Source: an uncultured Prevotella sp. (lineage in GTDB: Bacteria; Bacteroidota; Bacteroidia; Bacteroidales; Bacteroidaceae). From it: DNA of 7,747 nt. Below, in pieces: positions 1 to 5,729 of the stretch; within the stretch, counting starts at the first letter, position 1; each line of letters begins with the position of its first letter. The position numbers and the translations under genes are program-made. The notes beneath the pieces were generated by a model. That model made no database searches and was not told the DNA's origin. It saw nothing but the letters and a program-made list of their open reading frames with translations. Where the stretch lies: the NCBI GenBank assembly GCA_900546575.1, contig URDM01000106.1, forward strand, positions 1 to 7,747. Direction: 5' to 3'.

Positions 1-1
1 A

Positions 2-526
2 GGATTAATATCGGTCAGATATGCACGCGCCTTGCTCAAGGCGGGCATTGAGGCTAAGGAGGCCGACAAGGTGTATGCCGACATGCAGAGCCTTGCCCAT
101 TGCTACTCCACGACGCCTGCGCTGAGGGTTACGATAGATAATCCCATGCTCTCGAAGAAGCAGAAGGAGAGTCTGCTCCTCACGGCAGCAGCCGGAGGAT
201 CGTGCGACTTGACCAAGCGTTTCGTCGCCCTTGTGCTCAAAGAAGACCGTGAGAGTATCATGCAATTCATCGCCAACTCGTTTGTTACTCTGTACAGAAA
301 GCATAACAATCTAATCAGTGCTAAACTAACGACTGCCTGCACCATCGACTCCGCTACGGAGAAGAAGATGCGACAGTTGGTTGAGGGAAGGACAAATGGT
401 ACGGTTGAGTTCCAGACCGAGGTAAATCCGAATATTATAGGTGGATTCGTGCTCGAGTACGACACCTATCGTATGGATGCCAGCGTGAAGAAGCAGCTCA
501 ACACCATTCTGTCGCAGCTTAATTAA
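2..526 (+). CDS. atpH: ATP synthase F1 subunit delta (5' end outside window)
   Basis: This encodes the delta subunit of F1Fo ATP synthase, the peripheral-stalk protein that ties the F1 alpha/beta head to the Fo b subunits at the cytoplasmic membrane. The frame is open from base 2, beginning GLISVRYARALLKAG, which matches the conserved N-terminal SxRYAxALL segment of delta subunits. The true ATG therefore lies just left of the window, and the internal TTG at 32 is not the start. The visible 174 residues are close to the usual ~180. The C-terminal block, with NPNIIGGFVLEYDTYRMDASV followed by a short leucine-rich helix, is the family signature. It lies 20 bp upstream of atpA in the same direction, as expected for the Bacteroidetes order atpB-E-F-H-A-G. 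Identification is from sequence motifs plus context. Confidence 0.95.
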   Translation, partial: GLISVRYARALLKAGIEAKEADKVYADMQSLAHCYSTTPALRVTIDNPMLSKKQKESLLLTAAAGGSCDLTKRFVALVLKEDRESIMQFIANSFVTLYRKHNNLISAKLTTACTIDSATEKKMRQLVEGRTNGTVEFQTEVNPNIIGGFVLEYDTYRMDASVKKQLNTILSQLN

Positions 527-546
527 CTAACTTTTTTTAGAAGTAT

Positions 547-2133
547 ATGTCAGATAAAATAAAACCAAGCGAAGTGTCACAGGTGCTTCTCGAACAGCTG
601 CAGGGCATCAACAACAGCCAGCAGTTTGACGAGGTGGGTACTGTGCTTGAGGTGAGCGACGGTGTGGCCCGTATCTACGGACTCCGCAACGCCGAGGCCA
701 ACGAGCTTCTCGAGTTCGAGAACGGCACTATGGCTATCGTGATGAACCTTGAGGAGGACAACGTGGGTTGTGTGCTTCTGGGTTCTACCGAGGGCATCAA
801 GGAGGGCATGGTCGTAAAGCGTACCAAGCGCATCGCTTCTATCCGTGTCAACGACAATATGCTCGGACGTGTCATCAATCCGCTCGGACTGGCCATCGAC
901 GGCAAGGGCGAGATTGACATGACAGGTGCTTTCGAGATGCCGCTCGACCGCAAGGCTCCGGGCGTTATCTATCGCCAGCCCGTTAAGGAACCGTTGCAGA
1001 CCGGACTTAAGTCGGTCGACTCGATGATTCCTATCGGCCGCGGACAGCGTGAGCTTATCATCGGCGACCGTCAGACTGGTAAGACAGCCATCGCCGTCGA
1101 CACAATCATCAATCAGAAGAGTTTCTACGAGGCAGGCAAGCCCGTTTACTGTATCTACGTGGCCATCGGCCAGAAGGCTTCTACCGTTGCCGCTCTTGTG
1201 GAGAACCTCAAGCAGCACGGCGCCATGCCCTACACAATCATTGTAGCGGCTACAGCTGCCGACCCTGCAGCCATGCAGTATTACGCTCCGTTCGCAGGTG
1301 CCGCCATCGGCGAGTACTTCCGCGACCGTGGCTACTCGGCACTCGTTGTCTACGACGACCTCTCAAAGCAGGCTGTTGCCTACCGTGAGGTGTCGTTGAT
1401 TCTGCGTCGTCCTTCAGGACGTGAGGCTTATCCTGGCGACGTGTTCTATCTCCACTCACGTCTGTTGGAGCGTGCAGCACGTATCAACGACCAGCAGGAG
1501 GTAGCCGAGCAGATGAACGACCTGCCTGAGTGCATGAAGGGTCACGTCAAGGGAGGCGGTTCGCTCACAGCCCTGCCTATCATCGAGACACAGGCTGGCG
1601 ACGTTTCTGCCTACATTCCTACCAACGTGATTTCAATCACCGACGGACAGATTTATCTTGAGAGCGACCTCTTCAACCAGGGCTTCCGTCCTGCCGTCAA
1701 CGTAGGTATTTCCGTATCGCGTGTAGGTGGCTCGGCTCAGATCAAGAGTATGAAGAAGGTGGCTGGTACGCTGAAGATTGACATGGCTCAGTATCGTGAG
1801 CTCGAGGCTTTCTCCAAGTTCTCAAGCGACATGGATGCCGTGACAGCCATGACCATCGACCGCGGACGCAAGAACAACCAGCTGCTCATCCAGCCGCAGT
1901 ACAGCCCGATGCCCGTAGGCGAGCAGGTAGCTATAATCTATTGTGGAACTCATGGCCTGATGCACGACGTGCCCGTAGAGAAGGTGCGCGAGTGTCAGGA
2001 GACATTCCTCGACAAGATTCGCTCACAGCACGCCGACGTCATCGACGCTCTGGCAAGTGGTAAGATTGACGACTCGCTCACAGCCGTTATCGAACAGACA
2101 ATGGCCGACGTAGCAGGTCAGTATAAAAAGTAA
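547..2133 (+). CDS. atpA: ATP synthase F1 subunit alpha
   Basis: This is the alpha subunit of F1, which alternates with beta in the catalytic hexamer and carries the non-catalytic nucleotide sites. It has 528 residues, slightly longer than the ~513 of E. coli. The N-terminal beta-barrel domain contains the VGTVLEVSDGVARIYGL stretch. The Walker A motif GDRQTGKT lies at residues 173-180, with Lys179 and Thr180 binding phosphate. The alpha/beta signature PAVNVGISVS is at 382-391, followed directly by Arg392, the arginine-finger equivalent that reaches into the catalytic site on beta. The C-terminal helical domain is complete. The ATG at 547 lies 20 bp after atpH, with no clear Shine-Dalgarno, only a T-rich then AG-containing spacer, as is common in Bacteroidetes. 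atpG follows after 6 bp, so translational coupling is likely. Confidence 0.99.
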   Translation: MSDKIKPSEVSQVLLEQLQGINNSQQFDEVGTVLEVSDGVARIYGLRNAEANELLEFENGTMAIVMNLEEDNVGCVLLGSTEGIKEGMVVKRTKRIASIRVNDNMLGRVINPLGLAIDGKGEIDMTGAFEMPLDRKAPGVIYRQPVKEPLQTGLKSVDSMIPIGRGQRELIIGDRQTGKTAIAVDTIINQKSFYEAGKPVYCIYVAIGQKASTVAALVENLKQHGAMPYTIIVAATAADPAAMQYYAPFAGAAIGEYFRDRGYSALVVYDDLSKQAVAYREVSLILRRPSGREAYPGDVFYLHSRLLERAARINDQQEVAEQMNDLPECMKGHVKGGGSLTALPIIETQAGDVSAYIPTNVISITDGQIYLESDLFNQGFRPAVNVGISVSRVGGSAQIKSMKKVAGTLKIDMAQYRELEAFSKFSSDMDAVTAMTIDRGRKNNQLLIQPQYSPMPVGEQVAIIYCGTHGLMHDVPVEKVRECQETFLDKIRSQHADVIDALASGKIDDSLTAVIEQTMADVAGQYKK

Positions 2134-2139
2134 TAGCTT

Positions 2140-3114
2140 ATGCCGTCACTCAAAGAAATCAAGAACCGACTCACATCCGTCAACAGCACCCGCAAGATTA
2201 CGAGTGCCATGAAGATGGTGGCTTCGTCAAAGCTCCACCATGCCCAGCAGATGATTGAGAACATGCTTCCCTACGAGACGATGCTCGAGCACATCCTCAA
2301 GACATTCCTCGCCTCAGAGGCCGACGCTTCTACCGTGTTCAACGTGGAGCGCCCTGTGAAGCGTGTTGCCTTGGTGGTCTACGCCTCGAACAGCAGTCTG
2401 TGTGGTGGATTCAATGCCAATGTCATCCGTCTGCTTCAGCACATCGTTGACGAGTATTCGGAGAGTCTGGGCGGTAAGGACAACATCGTTGTCTATCCGA
2501 TAGGACGCAAGGTTGCAGAGAAGACGGCTAAAATGGGGCTTCATGTGGCTGGCGACTTCACAGGTCTTGCCGAAAAGCCCAACGTGAAGCAATGTATTGA
2601 AATAGCCCGCGAGATAGGACAGAAGTTCGTTAGCGGCGAGATCGACCGCGTGGAGATGGTCTACCACCACTTTAAGAGCGCCGGTTCGCAGATCCTGACC
2701 CGCAAGACCTTCCTGCCTATCGACATCACCGAGGAGCTGAAGCGCGACCGCACTCGCGACCTCAACTCTACCGTGACCTCGAAGGAGGCGCAGGAGTATC
2801 TCAAGAAGAACGCCTCGACAGAGGAGCGCAAGGCAGAGGAGAACGTTCGTCCGCTCAACGACAACTTCATCGTAGAGCCCGACATGAATACCGTGCTCTC
2901 GCAGCTCATCCCCAAGTATCTTCACCTGATGCTCTACACAGCCTTGCTCGACAGCATAGCAAGCGAGCATGCCGCCCGTATGGTGGCAATGCAGACCGCT
3001 ACCGACAATGCCGACGAGATTCTGCGCGAGCTCAACCTTCAGTACAACAAGAGCCGTCAGCAGGCTATTACCAACGAACTGCTCGATATTGTTGGCGGTA
3101 GCGTCAACAACTAA
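2140..3114 (+). CDS. atpG: ATP synthase F1 subunit gamma
   Basis: This is the gamma subunit, the central rotor shaft that couples c-ring rotation to catalysis in F1. The N-terminal helix (MPSLKEIKNRLTSVNSTRKITSAMKMVASSKL) is the typical gamma coiled-coil start. The C-terminal helix contains the SEHAARMVAMQTATDNADE block and ends in ITNELLDIVGG, the gamma signature. At 324 residues it is longer than the ~287 of E. coli. The extra length lies mainly in a charged, Lys/Glu-rich insertion at about residues 200-242, between the Rossmann-like domain and the C-terminal helix; such insertions are familiar in this phylum. Conserved SNSSLCGGFNANV lies near residues 84-96. The gene starts 6 bp after atpA and is the last gene of the operon, followed by an intrinsic terminator. 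Confidence 0.98.
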   Translation: MPSLKEIKNRLTSVNSTRKITSAMKMVASSKLHHAQQMIENMLPYETMLEHILKTFLASEADASTVFNVERPVKRVALVVYASNSSLCGGFNANVIRLLQHIVDEYSESLGGKDNIVVYPIGRKVAEKTAKMGLHVAGDFTGLAEKPNVKQCIEIAREIGQKFVSGEIDRVEMVYHHFKSAGSQILTRKTFLPIDITEELKRDRTRDLNSTVTSKEAQEYLKKNASTEERKAEENVRPLNDNFIVEPDMNTVLSQLIPKYLHLMLYTALLDSIASEHAARMVAMQTATDNADEILRELNLQYNKSRQQAITNELLDIVGGSVNN

Positions 3115-3170
3115 GACGTTATGTAGAAATAGGATGGGGTAGAATCAAGCCCTCAATCCAATATATAGAG

Positions 3171-3212
3171 AACCCGTTGTATAGTTCATTCCGACTACGC
3201 AACGGGTTTTTT
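3171..3212 (+). terminator. Intrinsic terminator of the atp operon
   Basis: AACCCGTTG (3171-3179) pairs perfectly with CAACGGGTT (3200-3208). Inside it a T-G wobble, one mismatch and TAGT/ACTA (3182-3185 / 3194-3197) continue the stem to an 8-nt loop. Six T residues (3207-3212) follow. It lies 57 bp after the atpG stop, so it ends the ATP synthase transcript before the lrgA promoter. Confidence 0.93.
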
Positions 3213-3298
3213 ATGTGCCTTTATTCGTCAGCCAATATGGGCTATATATTTGATTTATGTCACTATATTTGTGCTCTGTTGTATTATATTTGCATTCC

Positions 3299-3331
3299 TT
3301 TGGCTTCATTGGCCGTAAATCCTTACCTTTG
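3299..3331 (+). promoter_or_regulatory. Bacteroidetes-type promoter for lrgA-lrgB
   Basis: TTTG at 3299-3302, a 21-bp spacer, then TACCTTTG at 3324-3331 match the -33/-7 pattern TTTG-(19-21)-TAnnTTTG used by the Bacteroidetes primary sigma factor. A start of transcription near 3337 would give an untranslated leader of about 50 nt before the lrgA start codon. The call is by motif and position only. Confidence 0.72.
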
Positions 3332-3388
3332 CCGTCTCTAAACATAAGTTTTAACGTGAATAATCAACACTTGTAATCCTAAAACACT

Positions 3389-3757
3389 ATGATGATTCGT
3401 CAGTTGGCAATCCTTTTCGGTTGCCTTGCCGTGGGTGAACTCCTCATCTATCTCACCCACATCCCCCTGCCGTCGAGCATAATCGGCATGCTGTTGCTCA
3501 CGCTCTTGCTCAAGCTCAAGATAATACGCCTTGAGTGGGTGCGCAGCATCAGCGAATTCCTTGTCAGCAACATCGGATTCTTCTTTGTGCCGCCTGGAGT
3601 GGCTGTAATGCTCTACTTCGACGTAATCAAGGCCGAGTTTGTGCCCATCGTTGCAGCTTCGGTCATCTCTACCGTGCTCGTGCTCGCCGTGACAGGATGG
3701 GTTCACCAATGCTATGGCAAGGCAAAGGACAAGATAAAGGGCGAGACAAAGGAATAA
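3389..3757 (+). CDS. lrgA: CidA/LrgA-family membrane protein
   Basis: This is a small inner-membrane protein of the CidA/LrgA family. Members were first described as holin/antiholin-like regulators of murein hydrolase export in Staphylococcus. Paired LrgA-LrgB homologues are now also known as pyruvate transport systems in Bacillus subtilis (PftAB) and in Streptococcus. The 122 residues contain four hydrophobic segments at about 5-23, 28-46, 57-79 and 85-107, and end in a short Lys/Glu-rich cytoplasmic tail. Family landmarks are the PLPSSIIGMLLL block (27-37) and the FFVPPGVAVM block near residues 65-75. ATGs at 3389 and 3392 are adjacent in frame; the first is used here. The lrgB partner follows 141 bp downstream in the same direction. 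The family assignment is firm, but whether it acts in transport or lysis control cannot be told from sequence. Confidence 0.9.
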   Translation: MMIRQLAILFGCLAVGELLIYLTHIPLPSSIIGMLLLTLLLKLKIIRLEWVRSISEFLVSNIGFFFVPPGVAVMLYFDVIKAEFVPIVAASVISTVLVLAVTGWVHQCYGKAKDKIKGETKE

Positions 3758-3762
3758 ACTAA

Positions 3763-3875
3763 GATAGAAGTCCCCAGGCGAGATAATGATAAGATGTATA
3801 ATTGGCCATGGTCGATGACAAGGAAACAGAAGTCGCCATGGAAGATAATGAGAGATGGAAGTCTCATGGGACAAA
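3763..3875 (+). repeat. Degenerate tandem repeat, about 30-bp unit, four copies
   Basis: The lrgA-lrgB spacer contains four diverged copies of a unit resembling GAAGTCnCCATGGnAGATAA. The CCATGG core, or its equivalent, falls at about 3774 (CCAGG, one base lost), 3806-3811, 3836-3841 and 3864-3869, a spacing of 32, 30 and 28 bp. GAAGTC itself occurs at 3767-3772, 3829-3834 and 3858-3863; the second copy has lost it. The two middle copies share exact CCATGG hexamers 30 bp apart. No coding role is apparent. Confidence 0.6.
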
Positions 3876-3898
3876 TATAAAAAAGGATAACGAAAACA

Positions 3899-4591
3899 AT
3901 GGAATACTTTTCAAACGAATTTTTTCTGATAGCCCTCACGTTCGGTTCTTACTTCGTAGGCAAGCTGCTGCGCCGACTGACAGGCTGGGTGATAATGAAC
4001 CCCATACTGGTGTCGATAGTGTGCATCATAGCCTTTCTGAAGATTACGGGCGTGAGCTACGAGACCTACAACAAGGGCGGCCACATGATTGAGTTCTGGC
4101 TGCGTCCGGCTGTTGTTGCGTTGGGCGTGCCCCTTTACATGCAGCTGTCCACCATCAAGAAGCAGCTCACACCTATACTTCTCTCCGAACTGGCAGGCTG
4201 CGTTGTAGGCGTAGTGTCGGTGGTGTGGATTGCCAAGGAGATGGGTGCCTCGCGCGAGGTGATCCTGTCGCTTGCGTCCAAGTCAGTCACAACGCCCATT
4301 GCCATGGAGGTGACCAAGGCTGTGGGTGGCATTCCGTCGCTCACGGCTGCTGTAGTGGTGGCTGTCGGGCTGCTGTGTGCCGTATGTGGCTATCGCACAA
4401 TGGGTTTCGCACGCGTCAAGAATCCCGTGGCACAGGGTCTGTCTATGGGCACGGCGGCTCACGCCCTTGGCACAGCCACGTCGATGGACCGCAGTCAGGT
4501 GCACGGTGCCTACGCCAGCCTCGGACTCACGCTCAATGGCATATTCACGTCGCTCCTCACCCCGTCGATATTGCCGCTCTTAGGGGTTTGA
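3899..4591 (+). CDS. lrgB: CidB/LrgB-family membrane protein
   Basis: This is the larger partner of the CidAB/LrgAB-type pair, a polytopic inner-membrane protein. Relatives include bacterial pyruvate transport components and the plant plastid glycolate/glycerate transporter PLGG1. The 230 residues are close to the normal family length. Conserved blocks are LRPAVVALGVPLY at 68-80, SKSVTTPIAM at 127-136 and GTAAHALGTA at 184-193. The protein is hydrophobic throughout, with several membrane-spanning segments and a re-entrant-like glycine-rich C-terminal half. In many relatives the second block reads PKSVTTPIA, so Ser127 replaces a common proline. The ATG at 3899 follows an A-rich tract with AAAAGGA about 8 nt upstream. 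Co-transcription with lrgA is likely despite the 141-bp spacer, since I see no good second promoter. Confidence 0.92.
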   Translation: MEYFSNEFFLIALTFGSYFVGKLLRRLTGWVIMNPILVSIVCIIAFLKITGVSYETYNKGGHMIEFWLRPAVVALGVPLYMQLSTIKKQLTPILLSELAGCVVGVVSVVWIAKEMGASREVILSLASKSVTTPIAMEVTKAVGGIPSLTAAVVVAVGLLCAVCGYRTMGFARVKNPVAQGLSMGTAAHALGTATSMDRSQVHGAYASLGLTLNGIFTSLLTPSILPLLGV

Positions 4592-4595
4592 TGAG

Positions 4596-4763
4596 TTTTG
4601 AATGTTGAATGTGGAGTGTGGAATGTTGAATTATTCTCGGCTGACGCCTGCGATGAAGAATTTTTGAATTTTGAATTGTAGCTTTGTTCACTACAATTCA
4701 ACATTGAACAATTCGACATCGCCGTAGGCGACCAACTCAACATTCAAAATTCAACATTCAACA
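4596..4763. repeat. Long imperfect inverted repeat filling the lrgB-rlmH gap
   Basis: Almost the whole 172-bp gap between the convergent lrgB and rlmH genes can fold on itself. Properly nested pairings, from outside in, are: TTGAATGTTGAAT 4598-4610 with 4749-4761 (13 bp, perfect); GAATGTTGA 4621-4629 with 4737-4745; CGCCT 4645-4649 with 4726-4730; CGATG 4651-4655 with 4717-4721; GAATT 4658-4662 with 4710-4714; and TTGAATTGTAG 4671-4681 with 4691-4701 (11 bp, perfect), closing a 9-nt loop. GAATGTTGAAT is also directly repeated at 4600-4610 and 4621-4631. The last bases run into the rlmH stop codon. It contains no gene. It could be a MITE-like or dispersed palindromic element, and may also act as a two-way terminator. 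Confidence 0.8.
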
Positions 4764-5234
4764 TTATTCATGGTGGTAGCTCTCGCCACGTATGATAGTG
4801 CAGGCGCGGTAGAGCTGCTCAACAAATATTAGCCGTACCATCTGGTGAGAGAACGTCATGCGCGAGAGCGAGATCTTCTCGTCGGCACGGCCATACACGT
4901 CGGCAGAGAATCCGTACGGTCCGCCTATGATGAACACCAGTCGGCGTGCCGTCTGCTGCTTGCGCGTCAGCCACGTAGCCATTTCCATACTCGTGCGCTC
5001 GGCACCATGCTCGTCGAGCAGAACCACCGTGTCCGACGGCTGGATAAGGCGCAGAATCAGTTCGCCCTCAGCCTGCTTCTGCTGGTCTTCCGACAGGCTC
5101 TTGGTGTTCTTGAGCGCAGGAATCACGGTGATGTTGAACGGCATGTAGTGGCCGATGCGCTCCTGATAGTCGCTTATGCCCTTGGTGTAGAGCTTGTCCA
5201 CCGTCTTGCCCACCATGATGAGTTCAGTCTTCAT
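4764..5234 (-). CDS. rlmH: 23S rRNA (pseudouridine1915-N3)-methyltransferase RlmH
   Basis: RlmH is a SPOUT-class methyltransferase that uses S-adenosylmethionine to methylate N3 of pseudouridine 1915 in helix 69 of 23S rRNA, acting late on assembled 70S ribosomes. Its 156 residues match the normal ~155. Diagnostic motifs are LLDEHGAERTSMEMATWL (72-89), FIIGGPYGF (101-109), which forms part of the trefoil-knot cofactor site, and SLSRMTFSHQMVRLIFVEQLYRACTII (122-148). The C-terminal YHH (153-155) is the usual ending of the family. The ATG at 5234 overlaps the end of the upstream membrane-protein gene by 11 nt. AGGAGG at 5243-5238 lies only 3 nt before it; this is an unusually strong but tightly spaced Shine-Dalgarno for Bacteroidetes, and it also encodes the neighbour's KEE residues. 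Translational coupling is likely. Confidence 0.97.
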   Translation of the reverse strand: MKTELIMVGKTVDKLYTKGISDYQERIGHYMPFNITVIPALKNTKSLSEDQQKQAEGELILRLIQPSDTVVLLDEHGAERTSMEMATWLTRKQQTARRLVFIIGGPYGFSADVYGRADEKISLSRMTFSHQMVRLIFVEQLYRACTIIRGESYHHE

Positions 5235-5559
5235 ACTCCTCCTTTCGTTTGGGGTTCATCGGAAACCATCCCTTCTTGACACGCTGGCGCTGCTCCAGAA
5301 TCTCGCCGATGCTCCACAGGCACGAGGCACCCACCACGCCCAGCAGGGCCGACACCATGACATTAGCCACAAGCATGGCAGCGGCTATGAAGCCAATGCC
5401 CGCAACCAGAAACACCCACCACAGGCGAGTGCCGAAATAGTACTCCACCTTGATGACGATAGGGTGGAACAGCCCAATGATGAGAAACGTGCCGACAGCC
5501 AGTACAAGTCCTGTGAAATGCAGCGACGGCATAATGTCCATAAATATAGATTGCATCAT
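5224..5559 (-). CDS. Small membrane protein, DUF4491-like
   Basis: This is a short hydrophobic protein of unknown function that resembles the DUF4491 family, found mainly in Bacteroidetes and anaerobes. From the ATG at 5559 it has 111 residues. Three hydrophobic segments lie at about 13-31, 46-66 and 68-84. The recognisable family features are the HPIVIKVEYYFG block after the first segment and the SCLWSIGEILEQRQRVKKGWFPMNPKR block after the third. The tail is highly charged and probably cytoplasmic. Starts at 5559 and 5556 are adjacent ATGs; an in-frame TTG at 5604 would add 15 residues but is less likely. The alternative ATGs at 5541 and 5532 would still keep the first membrane segment. It overlaps rlmH by 11 nt, so both are probably expressed together. 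I cannot assign a function. The family name is from memory of its motifs. Confidence 0.82.
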   Translation of the reverse strand: MMQSIFMDIMPSLHFTGLVLAVGTFLIIGLFHPIVIKVEYYFGTRLWWVFLVAGIGFIAAAMLVANVMVSALLGVVGASCLWSIGEILEQRQRVKKGWFPMNPKRKEEYED

Positions 5560-5604
5560 CTTTTTTAATAATAATGTATGAAATATTGCTAGAAGATGAT
5601 GCAA
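5551..5604. repeat. Perfect 12-bp inverted repeat over the DUF4491 gene start
   Basis: TTGCATCATCTT at 5551-5562 is repeated in perfect inverse at 5593-5604 (AAGATGATGCAA), with 30 bp between the arms. Read on the minus strand, the downstream arm contains both adjacent ATG codons of the small membrane protein (5559 and 5556). The upstream arm overlaps the possible -7 element at 5609-5602. It could be an operator or an RNA hairpin hiding the start codon; neither is shown. Confidence 0.7.
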
Positions 5605-5609
5605 AATTA
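5602..5609 (-). promoter_or_regulatory. Possible -7 element for the DUF4491-rlmH unit
   Basis: On the minus strand the sequence TAATTTTG fits the Bacteroidetes -7 pattern TAnnTTTG and lies about 40 nt before the likely start codon. No TTTG is found 19-21 bp upstream; the nearest CAAA on the plus strand is at 5641, giving a 31-bp gap. The promoter call is therefore weak. Confidence 0.4.
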
Positions 5610-5660
5610 ATTAAAAACTCCGAACTTTGGGGCTGAAAGGCAAAAAAACACAATAAATAT

Positions 5661-5691
5661 TTTGCCGATTGGCCGAAAAAGGGTAACTTTG
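5661..5691 (+). promoter_or_regulatory. Bacteroidetes-type promoter for infC-rpmI-rplT
   Basis: TTTG at 5661-5664, a 19-bp spacer and TAACTTTG at 5684-5691 fit the -33/-7 consensus exactly. Transcription starting near 5698 would leave a leader of about 30 nt before the infC ATG, too short for a large leader structure upstream of infC. Confidence 0.82.
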
Positions 5692-5729
5692 CACCCGCTT
5701 TTAAATACAGCTTTATCAAAAATAGTTTA

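Noticed and set aside
32..526. TTG at 32 as the atpH start
   Set aside because: The conserved SVRYARALL N-terminal block lies upstream of it in the same frame, so the gene begins before the window.
577..1218. 213-codon open frame on the minus strand within atpA
   Set aside because: Antisense to a clearly real gene; composition reflects atpA codon bias, with no recognisable domain.
2314..2970. 218-codon open frame on the minus strand within atpG
   Set aside because: Shadow of atpG codon usage, with no start context or family motif.
3338..3874. 178-codon minus-strand frame running through the tandem repeat and lrgA
   Set aside because: Lies antisense to lrgA and its leader; the repeat part gives repetitive GDF-like peptides but no plausible protein.
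3763..3875. CRISPR array
   Set aside because: Units are degenerate and nearly contiguous, without identical repeats or unique spacers.
4845..5279. 144-codon plus-strand frame opposite rlmH
   Set aside because: Antisense to rlmH, whose motifs are unambiguous.
5551..5604. Invertible (phase-variable) promoter bounded by the 12-bp inverted repeat
   Set aside because: The 30-bp interior is shorter than known Bacteroides invertible promoter segments, and no invertase gene is in view.
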